Shown: one piece after another, positions 23,566-31,954 of the stretch | Layout: every line of letters starts with the position of its first letter | Numbering within the stretch: position 1 is the first letter of the stretch | Translations under genes and position numbers: made by a program | Notes under the pieces: model-generated | What the model was told of the DNA's origin: nothing | Seen by the model: only the letters and a program-made list of their open reading frames with translations | Database searches by the model: none | Source: Actinomadura harenae | Lineage (GTDB): Bacteria > Actinomycetota > Actinomycetes > Streptosporangiales > Streptosporangiaceae | DNA length: 56,034 nucleotides | NCBI RefSeq assembly: GCF_003696215.1 | Contig: NZ_RFFG01000053.1 | Span: 1-56,034, forward strand | Direction: 5' to 3'

Positions 23566-24591
23566 ATGCGCGTCGGAGTGCTGACCGGGGGCGGCGACTG
23601 CCCTGGCCTGAACGCCGTGATCCGCGCCGTGGTGCGCAAGGGCGTCAAGGAGTTCGGCTACGAGTTCGTCGGCTTCCGGGCCGGCTGGCGCGGCCCGCTC
23701 GAAGGCGACACCATGGCCCTCGACGTCGAGGCGGTCCGCGGCATCCTGCCCCGCGGAGGCACGATCCTCGGCTCCTCCCGGACCAACCCGATCAAGGTCG
23801 AGGGCGGGATCGAGCGGATCAAGGACAACCTCGCCGGGCTCGGCGTGGACGCGCTGATCGCGATCGGCGGCGAGGACACCCTCGGCGTCGCGAGCGCGCT
23901 GTACACCCACGGCGTCAACGTCGTCGGCGTCCCGAAGACGATCGACAACGACCTGAACGCCACCGACTACACCTTCGGCTTCGACACCGCGGTGAACATC
24001 GCGATGGAGGCCATCGACCGGCTGCACACCACCGCCGAGAGCCACCACCGCGCGCTGATCTGCGAGGTCATGGGACGGCACGCGGGCTGGATCGCGCTGC
24101 ACGCGGGCATGGCCGCGGGCGCGAACGTGATCCTCATCCCGGAGAAGCCGTTCGACATCGACGAGGTCGTCGCCTGGGTCGAGTCCCGGTTCAAGACCCG
24201 GTACGCGCCGATCATCGTCGTCTCCGAGGGCGCCCACCCCAAGGAGGGCCAGATGGAGCTCCAGACGGGGGAGAAGGACGCCTTCGGGCACGTCCGGCTC
24301 GGCGGCATCGGCCAGTCCCTCGCGGACGAGATCGAGCGGCGCACCGGCAAGGAGGCCCGCGCCACCGTGCTCGGCCACATCCAGCGCGGCGGCACCCCGA
24401 CGGCGTTCGACCGCGTCCTGGCGACCCGGTTCGGCCTCCAGGCCATCGACGCCGTCCGGGACGGCGACTTCGGCAAGATGGTCGCCCTCCAGGGCACCGA
24501 CATCGTCCGGGTCGGCCTGGACGAGGCGACCGCGGAGCTGAAGACCGTCCCGCTGGAGCGGTACGCCGAGGCCGAGGTCTTCTTCGGCTGA
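23566..24591 (+). CDS. pfkA: 6-phosphofructokinase, pyrophosphate-type active-site residues
   Basis: 341 residues of the group III PfkA family: GVLTGGGDCPGLNAVIR at the N-terminus, TIDND with the catalytic Asp, MGRHAGW, and GHIQRGGTP. It phosphorylates fructose 6-phosphate to fructose 1,6-bisphosphate. Residues 101-105 read GGEDT and 123-124 read PK. In E. coli numbering, which coincides here, these are D104 and K124, the pair established as diagnostic of PPi-dependent enzymes; ATP-dependent relatives have G104. I therefore predict use of pyrophosphate and a reversible reaction. GAAGGTGAGGGA precedes ATG 23566. A dre-like operator lies 81 bp upstream and a terminator-like hairpin follows. Confidence 0.95.
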   Translation: MRVGVLTGGGDCPGLNAVIRAVVRKGVKEFGYEFVGFRAGWRGPLEGDTMALDVEAVRGILPRGGTILGSSRTNPIKVEGGIERIKDNLAGLGVDALIAIGGEDTLGVASALYTHGVNVVGVPKTIDNDLNATDYTFGFDTAVNIAMEAIDRLHTTAESHHRALICEVMGRHAGWIALHAGMAAGANVILIPEKPFDIDEVVAWVESRFKTRYAPIIVVSEGAHPKEGQMELQTGEKDAFGHVRLGGIGQSLADEIERRTGKEARATVLGHIQRGGTPTAFDRVLATRFGLQAIDAVRDGDFGKMVALQGTDIVRVGLDEATAELKTVPLERYAEAEVFFG

Positions 24592-24648
24592 TCCGCCCGC
24601 CGGAGATCGCCCGCCGGAGATCGTCCGGCGGCCGGTCGAGATCGTCCC

Positions 24649-24682
24649 GGACGCCCCGGAGGCCTCGCGCCCCGGGGCGTCC
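24649..24682 (+). terminator. Hairpin after pfkA
   Basis: GGACGCCCCGG (24649-24659) and its exact complement (24672-24682) with a 12-nt loop; no T-run follows. Confidence 0.5.
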
Positions 24683-24791
24683 GCGCGTCCGCGGGATGCC
24701 CGGGAAGAGAATGAACGGTCGCGGCGTTGGCGTTCGTGGGCCACACTAGAAGTTCCGCCCTTTCCCGAACGTCGTCCCAGGAGGAAGCCGC

Positions 24792-26018
24792 ATGTCCACG
24801 CTCGAGGCGCCGACCGTCGCCGTCCGGGAGCAGTCGCCGGTCGACGGTGAACCGTGCGCGCTGCTGAAGCTGGGCGAGGTCGTCCTCAAGGGCAAGAACC
24901 GGGAGCTGTTCGAGAAGCGGCTCGCCGAGAACGTCCGCCAGGCCGTCCGCCCGATCGCGAAGGTGGACGTGATCCGCCGCCACGGCGTGTTCATCGTCCG
25001 CACCAAGGACGCCCACGTCGAGCTGGTGGACCGGCTGGTCCAGCGGATCTCCGACGTCATGGGCATCGTCTGGGTGCACCGCGCCTGGCGGGTCGGCAAG
25101 GACGTGGCGAGCGTCGAGCGCGCCGCGCTGGAGCTGATGGCCGGTCGCGAGGGCAGCTTCGCGGTGCGGTCCAAGCGCCGCGACAAGCGCTTCCCGCTGA
25201 CCTCCACCGAGCTGGACCGCCAGGTCGGCGGCAAGATCAACGACGTCTACGGCAACCCGGTCAAGCTGAAGAACCCCGACATCACGGTCTCGATCGAGAT
25301 CGACCGGGACGAGGCGTTCGTGTTCTCCGGCGGCGTCCCCGGCGCGGGCGGCCTGCCGGTCGGGATGTCCGGCCGCGCGCTGGTCCTGATGTCCGGCGGC
25401 ATCGACTCGCCCGTCGCCGCCTACCGGATGATGCGGCGCGGCCTGCGGGTCGACTACCTGCACTTCTCCGGCATGCCGTTCACCGGCCCCGAGTCGATCT
25501 ACAAGGCGTACGCGCTGGTCCGCGAGCTGGACAAGTACCAGGGCGGCTCCCGGCTGTTCGTCGTGCCGTTCGGCAAGGCCCAGCAGCAGATCAAGTCGTC
25601 CGGCGCGGACCGCCTCGCCGTGATCGCGCAGCGCCGCCTGATGCTGCGCACCGGCGAGATGCTCGCGCACAAGATGCGCGGCGCGGCCCTGATCACCGGT
25701 GACGCGCTGGGCCAGGTGTCCAGCCAGACCCTCGCCAACATCACCGCCCTGGACGACGCGGTCGAGCTGCCGATCCTGCGCCCGCTGGTCGGCATGGACA
25801 AGTCCGAGATCATGGACCAGGCCCGGAAGATCCGGACGCTGTCCATCTCGGAGCTGCCGGACGAGGACTGCTGCACCATGCTCGCCCCGCGCCGCGCGGA
25901 GACCCGCGCCAAGATCGACGACCTCCGCCAGATCGAGAAGCGCCTCGACGTCGAGGAGCTCGCCGAGCAGCTCGTCGAGAGCATCCAGGAGCACCGCCCG
26001 GTCTACGGCGACTCCTGA
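24792..26018 (+). CDS. thiI: tRNA 4-thiouridine synthetase ThiI (THUMP + PP-loop, no rhodanese domain)
   Basis: 408 residues. The N-terminal ferredoxin-like/THUMP region covers about residues 20-180 (LLKLGEVVLKGKNRELFEKR). The PP-loop is SGGIDSPVA at 201-209. ITGDALGQVSSQT and PDEDCCTM follow. It adenylates U8 of tRNA and inserts sulfur; in many bacteria ThiI also donates sulfur for the thiamine thiazole. The C-terminal rhodanese domain of the E. coli protein is absent, so sulfur must come directly from a cysteine desulfurase or another carrier. CCAGGAGG precedes ATG 24792. A perfect-looking bidirectional terminator follows. thi genes lie 14 kb away. Confidence 0.92.
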   Translation: MSTLEAPTVAVREQSPVDGEPCALLKLGEVVLKGKNRELFEKRLAENVRQAVRPIAKVDVIRRHGVFIVRTKDAHVELVDRLVQRISDVMGIVWVHRAWRVGKDVASVERAALELMAGREGSFAVRSKRRDKRFPLTSTELDRQVGGKINDVYGNPVKLKNPDITVSIEIDRDEAFVFSGGVPGAGGLPVGMSGRALVLMSGGIDSPVAAYRMMRRGLRVDYLHFSGMPFTGPESIYKAYALVRELDKYQGGSRLFVVPFGKAQQQIKSSGADRLAVIAQRRLMLRTGEMLAHKMRGAALITGDALGQVSSQTLANITALDDAVELPILRPLVGMDKSEIMDQARKIRTLSISELPDEDCCTMLAPRRAETRAKIDDLRQIEKRLDVEELAEQLVESIQEHRPVYGDS

Positions 26019-26029
26019 CCTTCGCCCGA

Positions 26030-26082
26030 GACGACACGAAACGGCCCGTCCTTCACCTGAGGACGGGCCGTTTCGCGTCGTC
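26030..26082. terminator. Strong bidirectional terminator hairpin
   Basis: Arms of 22 bp (26030-26051 and 26061-26082) pair at 21 positions around a 9-nt loop, and contain AAACGGCCCGTCC and its complement. It separates the convergent thiI and DUF5954-like genes and serves both. Confidence 0.85.
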
Positions 26083-26984
26083 TAGAGGGTGTCGAGGTCG
26101 GTCGGGCGGGGCGGCTCGGGCCCGTCGGGCCCCATGAGGGTGATCCGCTCGATCCGGACGATCCGGAACCGCCGTCCGGCGACCTCGATGCCGTTGCGGC
26201 GGGCGCCGTCCGCCAGCGCGTCGGCGGCGGCCGCGTAGGCCGCGCGCTCGTCCTCGGTGGGGTTCTCGACGGCGGGGACGATGTGCCGGAAGTACAGGGC
26301 GAGCGAGTCGCGGGCCGCGCGCGGGCTGTCGTGCAGCCGCCCGGTCGGGCGCCACGCCTCGTCCGACCGCTCGGCCACCGCGAACGCCGGGTTCAGCGGC
26401 AGCGGCGTGAGGAACGCCTCGGACGCGGGTTCGACCCCGGCGTGCGCCGCCGCGTCCAGCAGCTGGCAGAGCAGCTCGGACGCGGCCGTGTCGGGCGGCA
26501 GCCGCCCGTCGTCCAGCAGTTCGTAGGGGCGGGGGACGGCCGGACGCGACGACGGCCGCGGGTCGAGGTCGCTGGGCCGCGGCGGCTCCGGCCCGTCCGG
26601 CCCGGACCGGACGAGCTGCTCGATCCGGACGATCCGGAACGTCCGCCCGGCGGCCCGGACCTCGTCCCGCGCGCCGACCCGCAGCTCGCGGGCGGCGGCG
26701 AGCAGGTCCCGGGCGTCCGGGCCGCCGGAGAGCGCGGCACGGTCCCCGAGGTGGTCGGCGAGCAGCTCGCGCGCCCCCTCGGGGACCGGATCACACGGCG
26801 TCACCACCTGCCAGCCGCGCTCGACCCGTTCGGCGGCGGTGAACAGCGCGCCCACCACCCGCAGCTCGGGATAGGCGGTGATGGCACGGCAGGCGTCCGC
26901 CAGCATCACCGCGGCCACCGGATCGACGCGGTCGAGGTCCTCGGGGAACAACCGACCCCCGGCGTCCCCATCGCCCGTAGTCAT
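26082..26984 (-). CDS. DUF5954-like protein with an internal duplication
   Basis: About 300 residues. Two copies of a characteristic block are present: AGRTFRIVRIEQLV-RSGPDGPEPPRPSD near the middle and the nearly identical FRIVRIERITL-x-GPDGPEPPRPTD at the C-terminus. Each is preceded by a helical region (YPELRVVGALFTAAERVERGW in the first). The GPDGPExPRPSD tail is what I remember from the DUF5954 family of streptomycetes, function unknown. The start is uncertain: ATG 26984, ATG 26993 and an upstream GTG are all possible. It lies beside an EamA permease on the same strand. Confidence 0.72.
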   Translation of the reverse strand: MTTGDGDAGGRLFPEDLDRVDPVAAVMLADACRAITAYPELRVVGALFTAAERVERGWQVVTPCDPVPEGARELLADHLGDRAALSGGPDARDLLAAARELRVGARDEVRAAGRTFRIVRIEQLVRSGPDGPEPPRPSDLDPRPSSRPAVPRPYELLDDGRLPPDTAASELLCQLLDAAAHAGVEPASEAFLTPLPLNPAFAVAERSDEAWRPTGRLHDSPRAARDSLALYFRHIVPAVENPTEDERAAYAAAADALADGARRNGIEVAGRRFRIVRIERITLMGPDGPEPPRPTDLDTL

Positions 26985-27098
26985 GCCGGTCATCATCCTC
27001 GCGGACACCGGCCGTGGCGAGTGGTTCAGACCATTTCGTGCTTCGAGATGCCCCGAATAGTGGCCTCTGGGATACCGCGTCCGAAGTGTCGTCCCACG

Positions 27099-28091
27099 TC
27101 AGCGGCCCTTCGTCCCGCCTCCGCGCCCGAACGGGACGACCAGCACGATCAGGCTCGCCGCCAGGAAGGCGAGCCCGCACAGGGCGACCGGCCCGAGGTG
27201 CTCGCCGAGGACGGCGACCCCGAGCACCGACGCCACGGCGGGTTCGGCGAGCGTCAGCGTCGTCGCGGTCGTGGCCGGGACGGTCCGCAGCCCGCGGGCG
27301 AACACCAGGTAGGCCCCGCCCGTGGCGACCAGCCCCAGATAGAGCGCGACGGCGGGCCCGGTGCCCGTGACCAGCCGGCCGGGGGAGTCCAGCAGGAGCA
27401 CGGGCAGTGACGCCAGCCCGGCCAGGCCGAACAGGCCCGCCACGACGCACCGGTCCCGCTCCCCGCGCATGATCAGGACGGACGACAGCGTCGCGTACGT
27501 CGCGTACCCCAGCCCGGAGAGCAGCGCGAGGCCGATGCCGACCGGCTCGACGCCCGCGCCGCGTCCGCCGAGGACCAGCGCGGCGCAGCCCACGACGGCC
27601 CCGGCGGTCGCCAGCAGCCAGCGGGCGTCCGGGCGGGTCCGCCGGGTGAGGACGCCGACCATGCCGGTGAACGCGGGCGAGCTGCCGATGGTGACGACGG
27701 TCGCGACGGCGACGCCCGTCCGCCCGGCGGCGACGAAGAACGCGGTCTGGTAGACGATCATCGCCGCCGCGCCCGCGCCCAGCATCGGCAGGGCGCGCGG
27801 CGCGCGGAGCAGGCGCCGCAGGTCGCCGCGCGCGGTGGCCAGGACGACCCCGGCGAGCATCAGCCCGCCGAGGACCATCCGCATCGCGGCGATCGACACG
27901 CTGGACGTCCCGTCCGGGGCGAAGGTGCGGACGGTTCCGGTGGTGCCCCAGAAGCAGGCGGCGAGCAGCACGTCGGCGGCCCCGCCCGCGCGGGGGCGGA
28001 TCCGGACCTTCGACGTGGACGTGGACGAGGACGACGGCGTGGACGTGGACGACGGCGTGGACGAGCGCGTCGGAACAGGACGCAGGGACAT
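27099..28091 (-). CDS. EamA/DMT-superfamily permease
   Basis: 330 residues with ten predicted membrane helices forming the two EamA repeats (first from about residue 38, second from about residue 183). ACFWGTTGTVRTF begins repeat 1 and LLSGLGYATYATLSSVL opens repeat 2. The family exports metabolites or amino acids; the substrate is unknown. The first 35 residues are a Ser/Thr-rich repetitive segment encoded by GTGGAC-type repeats, unusual ahead of helix 1. It could be dispensable, with the true start perhaps further in. GGGAG lies 10 nt before ATG 28091. Confidence 0.85.
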   Translation of the reverse strand: MSLRPVPTRSSTPSSTSTPSSSSTSTSKVRIRPRAGGAADVLLAACFWGTTGTVRTFAPDGTSSVSIAAMRMVLGGLMLAGVVLATARGDLRRLLRAPRALPMLGAGAAAMIVYQTAFFVAAGRTGVAVATVVTIGSSPAFTGMVGVLTRRTRPDARWLLATAGAVVGCAALVLGGRGAGVEPVGIGLALLSGLGYATYATLSSVLIMRGERDRCVVAGLFGLAGLASLPVLLLDSPGRLVTGTGPAVALYLGLVATGGAYLVFARGLRTVPATTATTLTLAEPAVASVLGVAVLGEHLGPVALCGLAFLAASLIVLVVPFGRGGGTKGR

Positions 28092-28346
28092 GGAGTGAAC
28101 GCTCCCGGTCTCGAAACGGAGGATGGCATCCGTGTCGGGACGCGGGAGAACGCGGGCCGGGCGCCGATCAGCGCCGAGCCCGGTCGTCGGATCTCGCGAA
28201 GAGGTGCCGCGCCCCGGTCAGGAGCGGGGCGGTCCGCAGTTGGGGGTCCAGTACTCCACGCCCGCAGGATAACGCGCCGATCGGGCGCGATCACTCCTCG
28301 GACGGGACGCCCCAGGCCGGGGGGACCGGGGCCGGACGGCGGGCGG

Positions 28347-29387
28347 TCAGGCGGGGACGGCGTCCTGCGCGACGGTCAGGGAGCGGCCGACCACGGGCGG
28401 CAGGTCGCGGACGACCCGGGCCAGCTCGCGCAGGTCGCCGTCCACGAGCGCCTGCGGCCCGTCGCAGAGGGCGGTCTCGGGGTGCGGGTGGACGTCGATG
28501 ATCACGCCGTCCGCGCCGATCGCGATCGCCGCGCGGGTGAGCGGCAGGACCAGGTCGCGGCTGCCGCCGGAGTGGGACGGGTCGACGATCACCGGCAGGT
28601 GCCCGAGGCGCTGCGCGACCGGCACGGCCGAGATGTCCAGGGTGTTGCGGGTGGCCTTCTCGAACGTGCGGATGCCGCGCTCGCACAGCACGATGTCGAG
28701 GTTGCCGCGCTGCGCGACGTACTCGGCGGCCATCAGCCACTCCTCGATCGTCCCGTTCATGCCGCGCTTGAGCATGACGGGCTTGCCGGCCTCGCCGGCG
28801 GCCTGGAGCAGCGCGAAGTTCTGCGCGTTGCGGGTGCCGATCTGGAGCATGTCGGCGTAGGAGGCGACCAGGTCGACGTCGGCGGCGTCCACGACCTCGG
28901 TGACGACGGGCATGCCGGTCTCGGCGCGGACGTCGGCGAGGATGCGCAGCCCGGCCTCGCCGAGCCCCTGGAAGGCGTAGGGGGAGGTGCGGGGCTTGAA
29001 CGCGCCGCCGCGCAGCAGCGTCGCGCCCGCCGCCTGCGCCATCCGCGCCGCGGCCAGGGTCTGCTCGGGGGTCTCGACCGCGCATGGCCCGGCGATCAGG
29101 GTCATGGTGCCGGGGCCGATCGGGACGCCGCCGACCCGGACGACCGACCGCTCCCGGTGGTTCTCCCGGCTGACCAGCTTGTACGGCGCCGAGATCCGGA
29201 CGACGTCGCTCACCCCGCGCAGCGACCGCAGGTTGAGCGCGCCGAACTGCTGGATGTCCCCGACCAGTCCGATGATGGTGCGTTCGACGCCCCGGCTGAC
29301 GAAGGCGTCGCCGCCCGCCGTCTCGACCAGTGAGACGACGGCATTGATATCCGCCTCGTTGGCTTCGGGGGCCATGACGATGACCAT
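28347..29387 (-). CDS. aroF: 3-deoxy-7-phosphoheptulonate synthase (DAHP synthase, AroA-beta type)
   Basis: 346 residues. It condenses phosphoenolpyruvate and erythrose 4-phosphate, the first step of the shikimate pathway. The N-terminal ferredoxin-like regulatory domain is at residues 1-75, and the TIM barrel contains LIAGPCAVET, LLRGGAFKPRTSPYAFQG, QIGTRNAQNF, LKRGMN and VDPSHSGG. This is the type I beta class that carries an N-terminal FL domain for feedback inhibition. GAGAGG lies 7 nt before ATG 29387. A ribosome-mediated attenuator with an aromatic leader peptide lies immediately upstream, tying transcription to aromatic amino-acid supply. Confidence 0.95.
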   Translation of the reverse strand: MVIVMAPEANEADINAVVSLVETAGGDAFVSRGVERTIIGLVGDIQQFGALNLRSLRGVSDVVRISAPYKLVSRENHRERSVVRVGGVPIGPGTMTLIAGPCAVETPEQTLAAARMAQAAGATLLRGGAFKPRTSPYAFQGLGEAGLRILADVRAETGMPVVTEVVDAADVDLVASYADMLQIGTRNAQNFALLQAAGEAGKPVMLKRGMNGTIEEWLMAAEYVAQRGNLDIVLCERGIRTFEKATRNTLDISAVPVAQRLGHLPVIVDPSHSGGSRDLVLPLTRAAIAIGADGVIIDVHPHPETALCDGPQALVDGDLRELARVVRDLPPVVGRSLTVAQDAVPA

Positions 29388-29444
29388 GCTCTTGCCTCTC
29401 GTACGTGTGCGGGAGCCGGAGGACCCCGCGTGGATCGATCCCGG

Positions 29445-29489
29445 AAAAACGACGAAGCCCCGGGCCTTGTGTCTAGGCCCGGGGCTTCG
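29445..29489 (-). terminator. Attenuator terminator hairpin before DAHP synthase
   Basis: A perfect 15-bp stem (29453-29467 with 29475-29489) with a 7-nt loop is followed on the minus strand by TCG and five Us (29445-29449). This is a textbook intrinsic terminator placed 58 bp before the gene and just after the leader ORF. Confidence 0.85.
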
Positions 29490-29504
29490 GTCGTTCGAGG
29501 TCTG

Positions 29505-29573
29505 TCAGCGCAACGTCTGGCAGACCAGCCGCCCGGGCTGGTCGAACCAAAAGAAATAGATGACGTTGCGCAC
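29505..29573 (-). CDS. Aromatic leader peptide of the DAHP synthase attenuator
   Basis: A 22-residue ORF begins MRNVIYFFWFDQ and ends CQTLR, with codons 6-10 reading Tyr-Phe-Phe-Trp-Phe. GTG 29573 to TGA 29505. Codons 1-4 (29562-29571) and codons 19-22 (29508-29517) are complementary over 10 bp. An inner 8-bp hairpin (29523-29530 with 29536-29543) lies directly after the aromatic codons. Together with the terminator downstream this fits ribosome-mediated attenuation: stalling at scarce Tyr, Phe or Trp codons would reshape the RNA. The ribosome binding site is weak, and the exact antiterminator pairing is not resolved by eye. Confidence 0.85.
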   Translation of the reverse strand: MRNVIYFFWFDQPGRLVCQTLR

Positions 29574-29661
29574 GTGCCCACAGTAACCCATCAGCGCGGG
29601 TGCGCGAGGCGAGGCCCCCGAATATGGCTCAGCTCACGCCGGATGGCAGGATGGCCGCGTC

Positions 29662-30372
29662 ATGTCGCCACCGCCACCCGAGTCAGCGTCCGACCGGACC
29701 CCCGAGCCGAGCCCCGGCGCGACCGCCGCCGGAGATCCCGGGCCCGACGCCCTGCCACAGGACGGGGAGAGGGCCGGGCGGACGGCGCTGCCCCCGGGGC
29801 AGTACGTCCCGCGCGGCTGGCCCGTCCTGCACTACGGGCCCGTCCCGAAGTTCCGTCCCAAAGAGTGGGATTTCCGTGTCTTCGGCGCGACCGCCACCGG
29901 CGGCCAGTACTGCTGGACGTGGGACGAGTTCGACGGGCTGCCCCGCGACTCCGTCGTCGCCGACTTCCACTGCGTCACCAAGTTCACCATCCCGGACAAC
30001 CACTGGGAGGGGATCCCGGGGACGGCGATCATCGACCTGGCCCCGCCCGACCCCGAGGTCACGCACGTCATGGTGTGGGCCGAGTACGGCTACAGCGCCA
30101 ACATCCGCATGAGCGACTTCCTCGCCGACGGGACGATGTTCGCCACGCACCGCGACGGCGAGCGCCTGCCCCTCGACCACGGCTTCCCGATCCGGCTGGT
30201 CGTCCCGCACCTGTACGCGTGGAAGAGCGTCAAGTGGGTGCGCGCCATCGAGTACATGGTCAAGGACCGCCGCGGCTTCTGGGAGGAGCGCGGCTACCAC
30301 AACGTCGCCGACCCCTGGCGCGAGCAGCGCTACTCCTACCAGGAGGACGAGGGCGACGCCCCGCCCCTCTGA
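29662..30372 (+). CDS. Sulfite oxidase-like molybdopterin oxidoreductase
   Basis: 236 residues with the oxidoreductase molybdopterin-binding domain. VVADFHCVTKF carries the molybdenum-ligating Cys (C104). YTxxEY-type elements and EYGYSANIRMSDFL, LVVPHLYAWKSVKWV and the IEYM-x-KDRRGFWE end are typical of the short cytoplasmic actinobacterial YedY/SorA-like proteins. There is no twin-arginine signal, only a Pro/Glu-rich disordered N-terminus of about 45 residues. The substrate is unknown, though S- and N-oxides are the usual ones. ATG 29662 follows GGCAGG weakly. It is divergent from the DAHP synthase attenuator region. Confidence 0.88.
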   Translation: MSPPPPESASDRTPEPSPGATAAGDPGPDALPQDGERAGRTALPPGQYVPRGWPVLHYGPVPKFRPKEWDFRVFGATATGGQYCWTWDEFDGLPRDSVVADFHCVTKFTIPDNHWEGIPGTAIIDLAPPDPEVTHVMVWAEYGYSANIRMSDFLADGTMFATHRDGERLPLDHGFPIRLVVPHLYAWKSVKWVRAIEYMVKDRRGFWEERGYHNVADPWREQRYSYQEDEGDAPPL

Positions 30373-30507
30373 GCTGCGAGAACGGCGCGCCACCGGGGCT
30401 TCTGGACGCGCCGTCCGCGGGTTTTAGGTGGACTTGGCCGGACCTGGTCCGCGGTTGTGATCCGAACCGCCCACGCCCCGGACCCGGGACGGTTACGTTA
30501 GGTCGTC

Positions 30508-31890
30508 ATGGACGCACCGTCCGTGCTCGACCTCGCCTGCACCGGCTTCACGACCGCCGTGGCGCTCGGGGCCGTCACCGTCTGCCGCCTCCGCCGCACC
30601 CGCCGGCGCGGCTTCGCCAACCCGGCGGACGAGGCGACGTTCTCCACCCTCCACACGATCTCGCGCGCGTCGCCCGCGCTGCGCGCGGGGCTGACCCCGG
30701 ACTCGGCCCGCAAGGCCGCCCGGCACCTGCGCGCGCTGCTCGGCGCGGACGCGATCGCGCTGGTCGCCGCCCCCTCGGGGACGGTCGCGCCGTCCGGGGC
30801 GTCCGCCGCGTCCGGGCGTGTCGCGACGCTGCTCGGCGTCGGCGCGGACGACGACTCCGACGAAGGCGACCCGCTCGCCCACGCCGTCCTGCTGGCCTGG
30901 GACGGCCTCGGCGCCGACGACCACGCCGACGAGGCGACCCTGCACGCCCGCCCGGTGCTGTCCACCGGACGTCCGCGCGTGGTCGCCACGGACCCCCTGA
31001 CCACCTGCGGCGACCCGTCCTGCCCGATCCGTGTCGCGGTCGTCGCGCCGCTCGCGATCGACCGGCACGTGGTGGGGGCGCTGGTCGCGTACGGCCCGCA
31101 GCCGTCCGCCACGCGCGTGCGCGCGGTGGGCGAGGTCGCGCGGTGGGTGGCGGGACAACTCGAACTCGCCGAACTCGACTCGTCCCGCGCGCGCTTGGCC
31201 GAAGCGGAGATGCGGGCCCTGCGCGCGCAGATCTCCCCGCACTTCGTCTACAACTCGCTGACCACGATCGCCTCGTTCGTCCGGACGGACCCCGTACGCG
31301 CGCGCGAGCTGCTGCTCGACTTCGCCGACTTCGCGCGCTACTCGTTCCGCAACCCGCGCGACTTCACGACGCTCGCGGACGAGCTCCGCTCCATCGACCG
31401 CTACCTGCTGCTCGAACGCGCCCGGTTCGGCGACCGGCTCCAGTTCAGCGTCGAGGTCGCGCCGGAGGTGCTGTCGGTGTCGGTGCCGTTCCTGTCGCTC
31501 CAGCCGCTCGTCGAGAACGCCATCAGGCACGGCATGCAGGGCCGTACCGCCGACGAGTTCCGGATCCGGATCGTCGCGCGCGACAACGGCGTCGAGGCGG
31601 CGATCAGCGTCGAGGACGACGGCGTCGGCATCGATCCCGAACGCCTCGGCGAGATCCTCTCGCCCAGCCCCGGCGCACGCGACCGCGCCACCCGCACCAA
31701 TGGCGGCGGGGGCGGGGGCGGCGCGTCAGGACGGGGCGGCGGCGCGGGCATCGGCCTCGCCAACGTGGACGAACGCATGCGCCAGGTCTACGGCGACGAG
31801 TACGGGCTGACCGTGGAGACCGCTCTCGGCGCGGGCACGAAGGTGAACCTGCGGGTTCCGAAGTACCGTCCGGCCGCGTTCCCCGCGTGA
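30508..31890 (+). CDS. LytS-like sensor histidine kinase
   Basis: 460 residues. A single hydrophobic stretch lies at about residues 12-27. A GAF-like region follows (about 45-220), then the His_kinase block with H245 in QISPHFVYNSL, and an HATPase with LVENAIRHGM and DDGVGIDP. A Gly-rich insert (about 393-412) interrupts the ATP lid. It signals to the LytTR regulator 64 bp downstream. TTAGGT lies just before ATG 30508, so the message may be leaderless or nearly so. Similar sensors (BtsS, YpdA, LytS) control carboxylate uptake, which fits the symporter two genes further on. Confidence 0.9.
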   Translation: MDAPSVLDLACTGFTTAVALGAVTVCRLRRTRRRGFANPADEATFSTLHTISRASPALRAGLTPDSARKAARHLRALLGADAIALVAAPSGTVAPSGASAASGRVATLLGVGADDDSDEGDPLAHAVLLAWDGLGADDHADEATLHARPVLSTGRPRVVATDPLTTCGDPSCPIRVAVVAPLAIDRHVVGALVAYGPQPSATRVRAVGEVARWVAGQLELAELDSSRARLAEAEMRALRAQISPHFVYNSLTTIASFVRTDPVRARELLLDFADFARYSFRNPRDFTTLADELRSIDRYLLLERARFGDRLQFSVEVAPEVLSVSVPFLSLQPLVENAIRHGMQGRTADEFRIRIVARDNGVEAAISVEDDGVGIDPERLGEILSPSPGARDRATRTNGGGGGGGASGRGGGAGIGLANVDERMRQVYGDEYGLTVETALGAGTKVNLRVPKYRPAAFPA

Positions 31891-31954
31891 CCCATCCGAA
31901 GTCACCTGGTGAAACCGATTGCGGACGGACGGTGAACACGGGCAAGGTCGTCTC

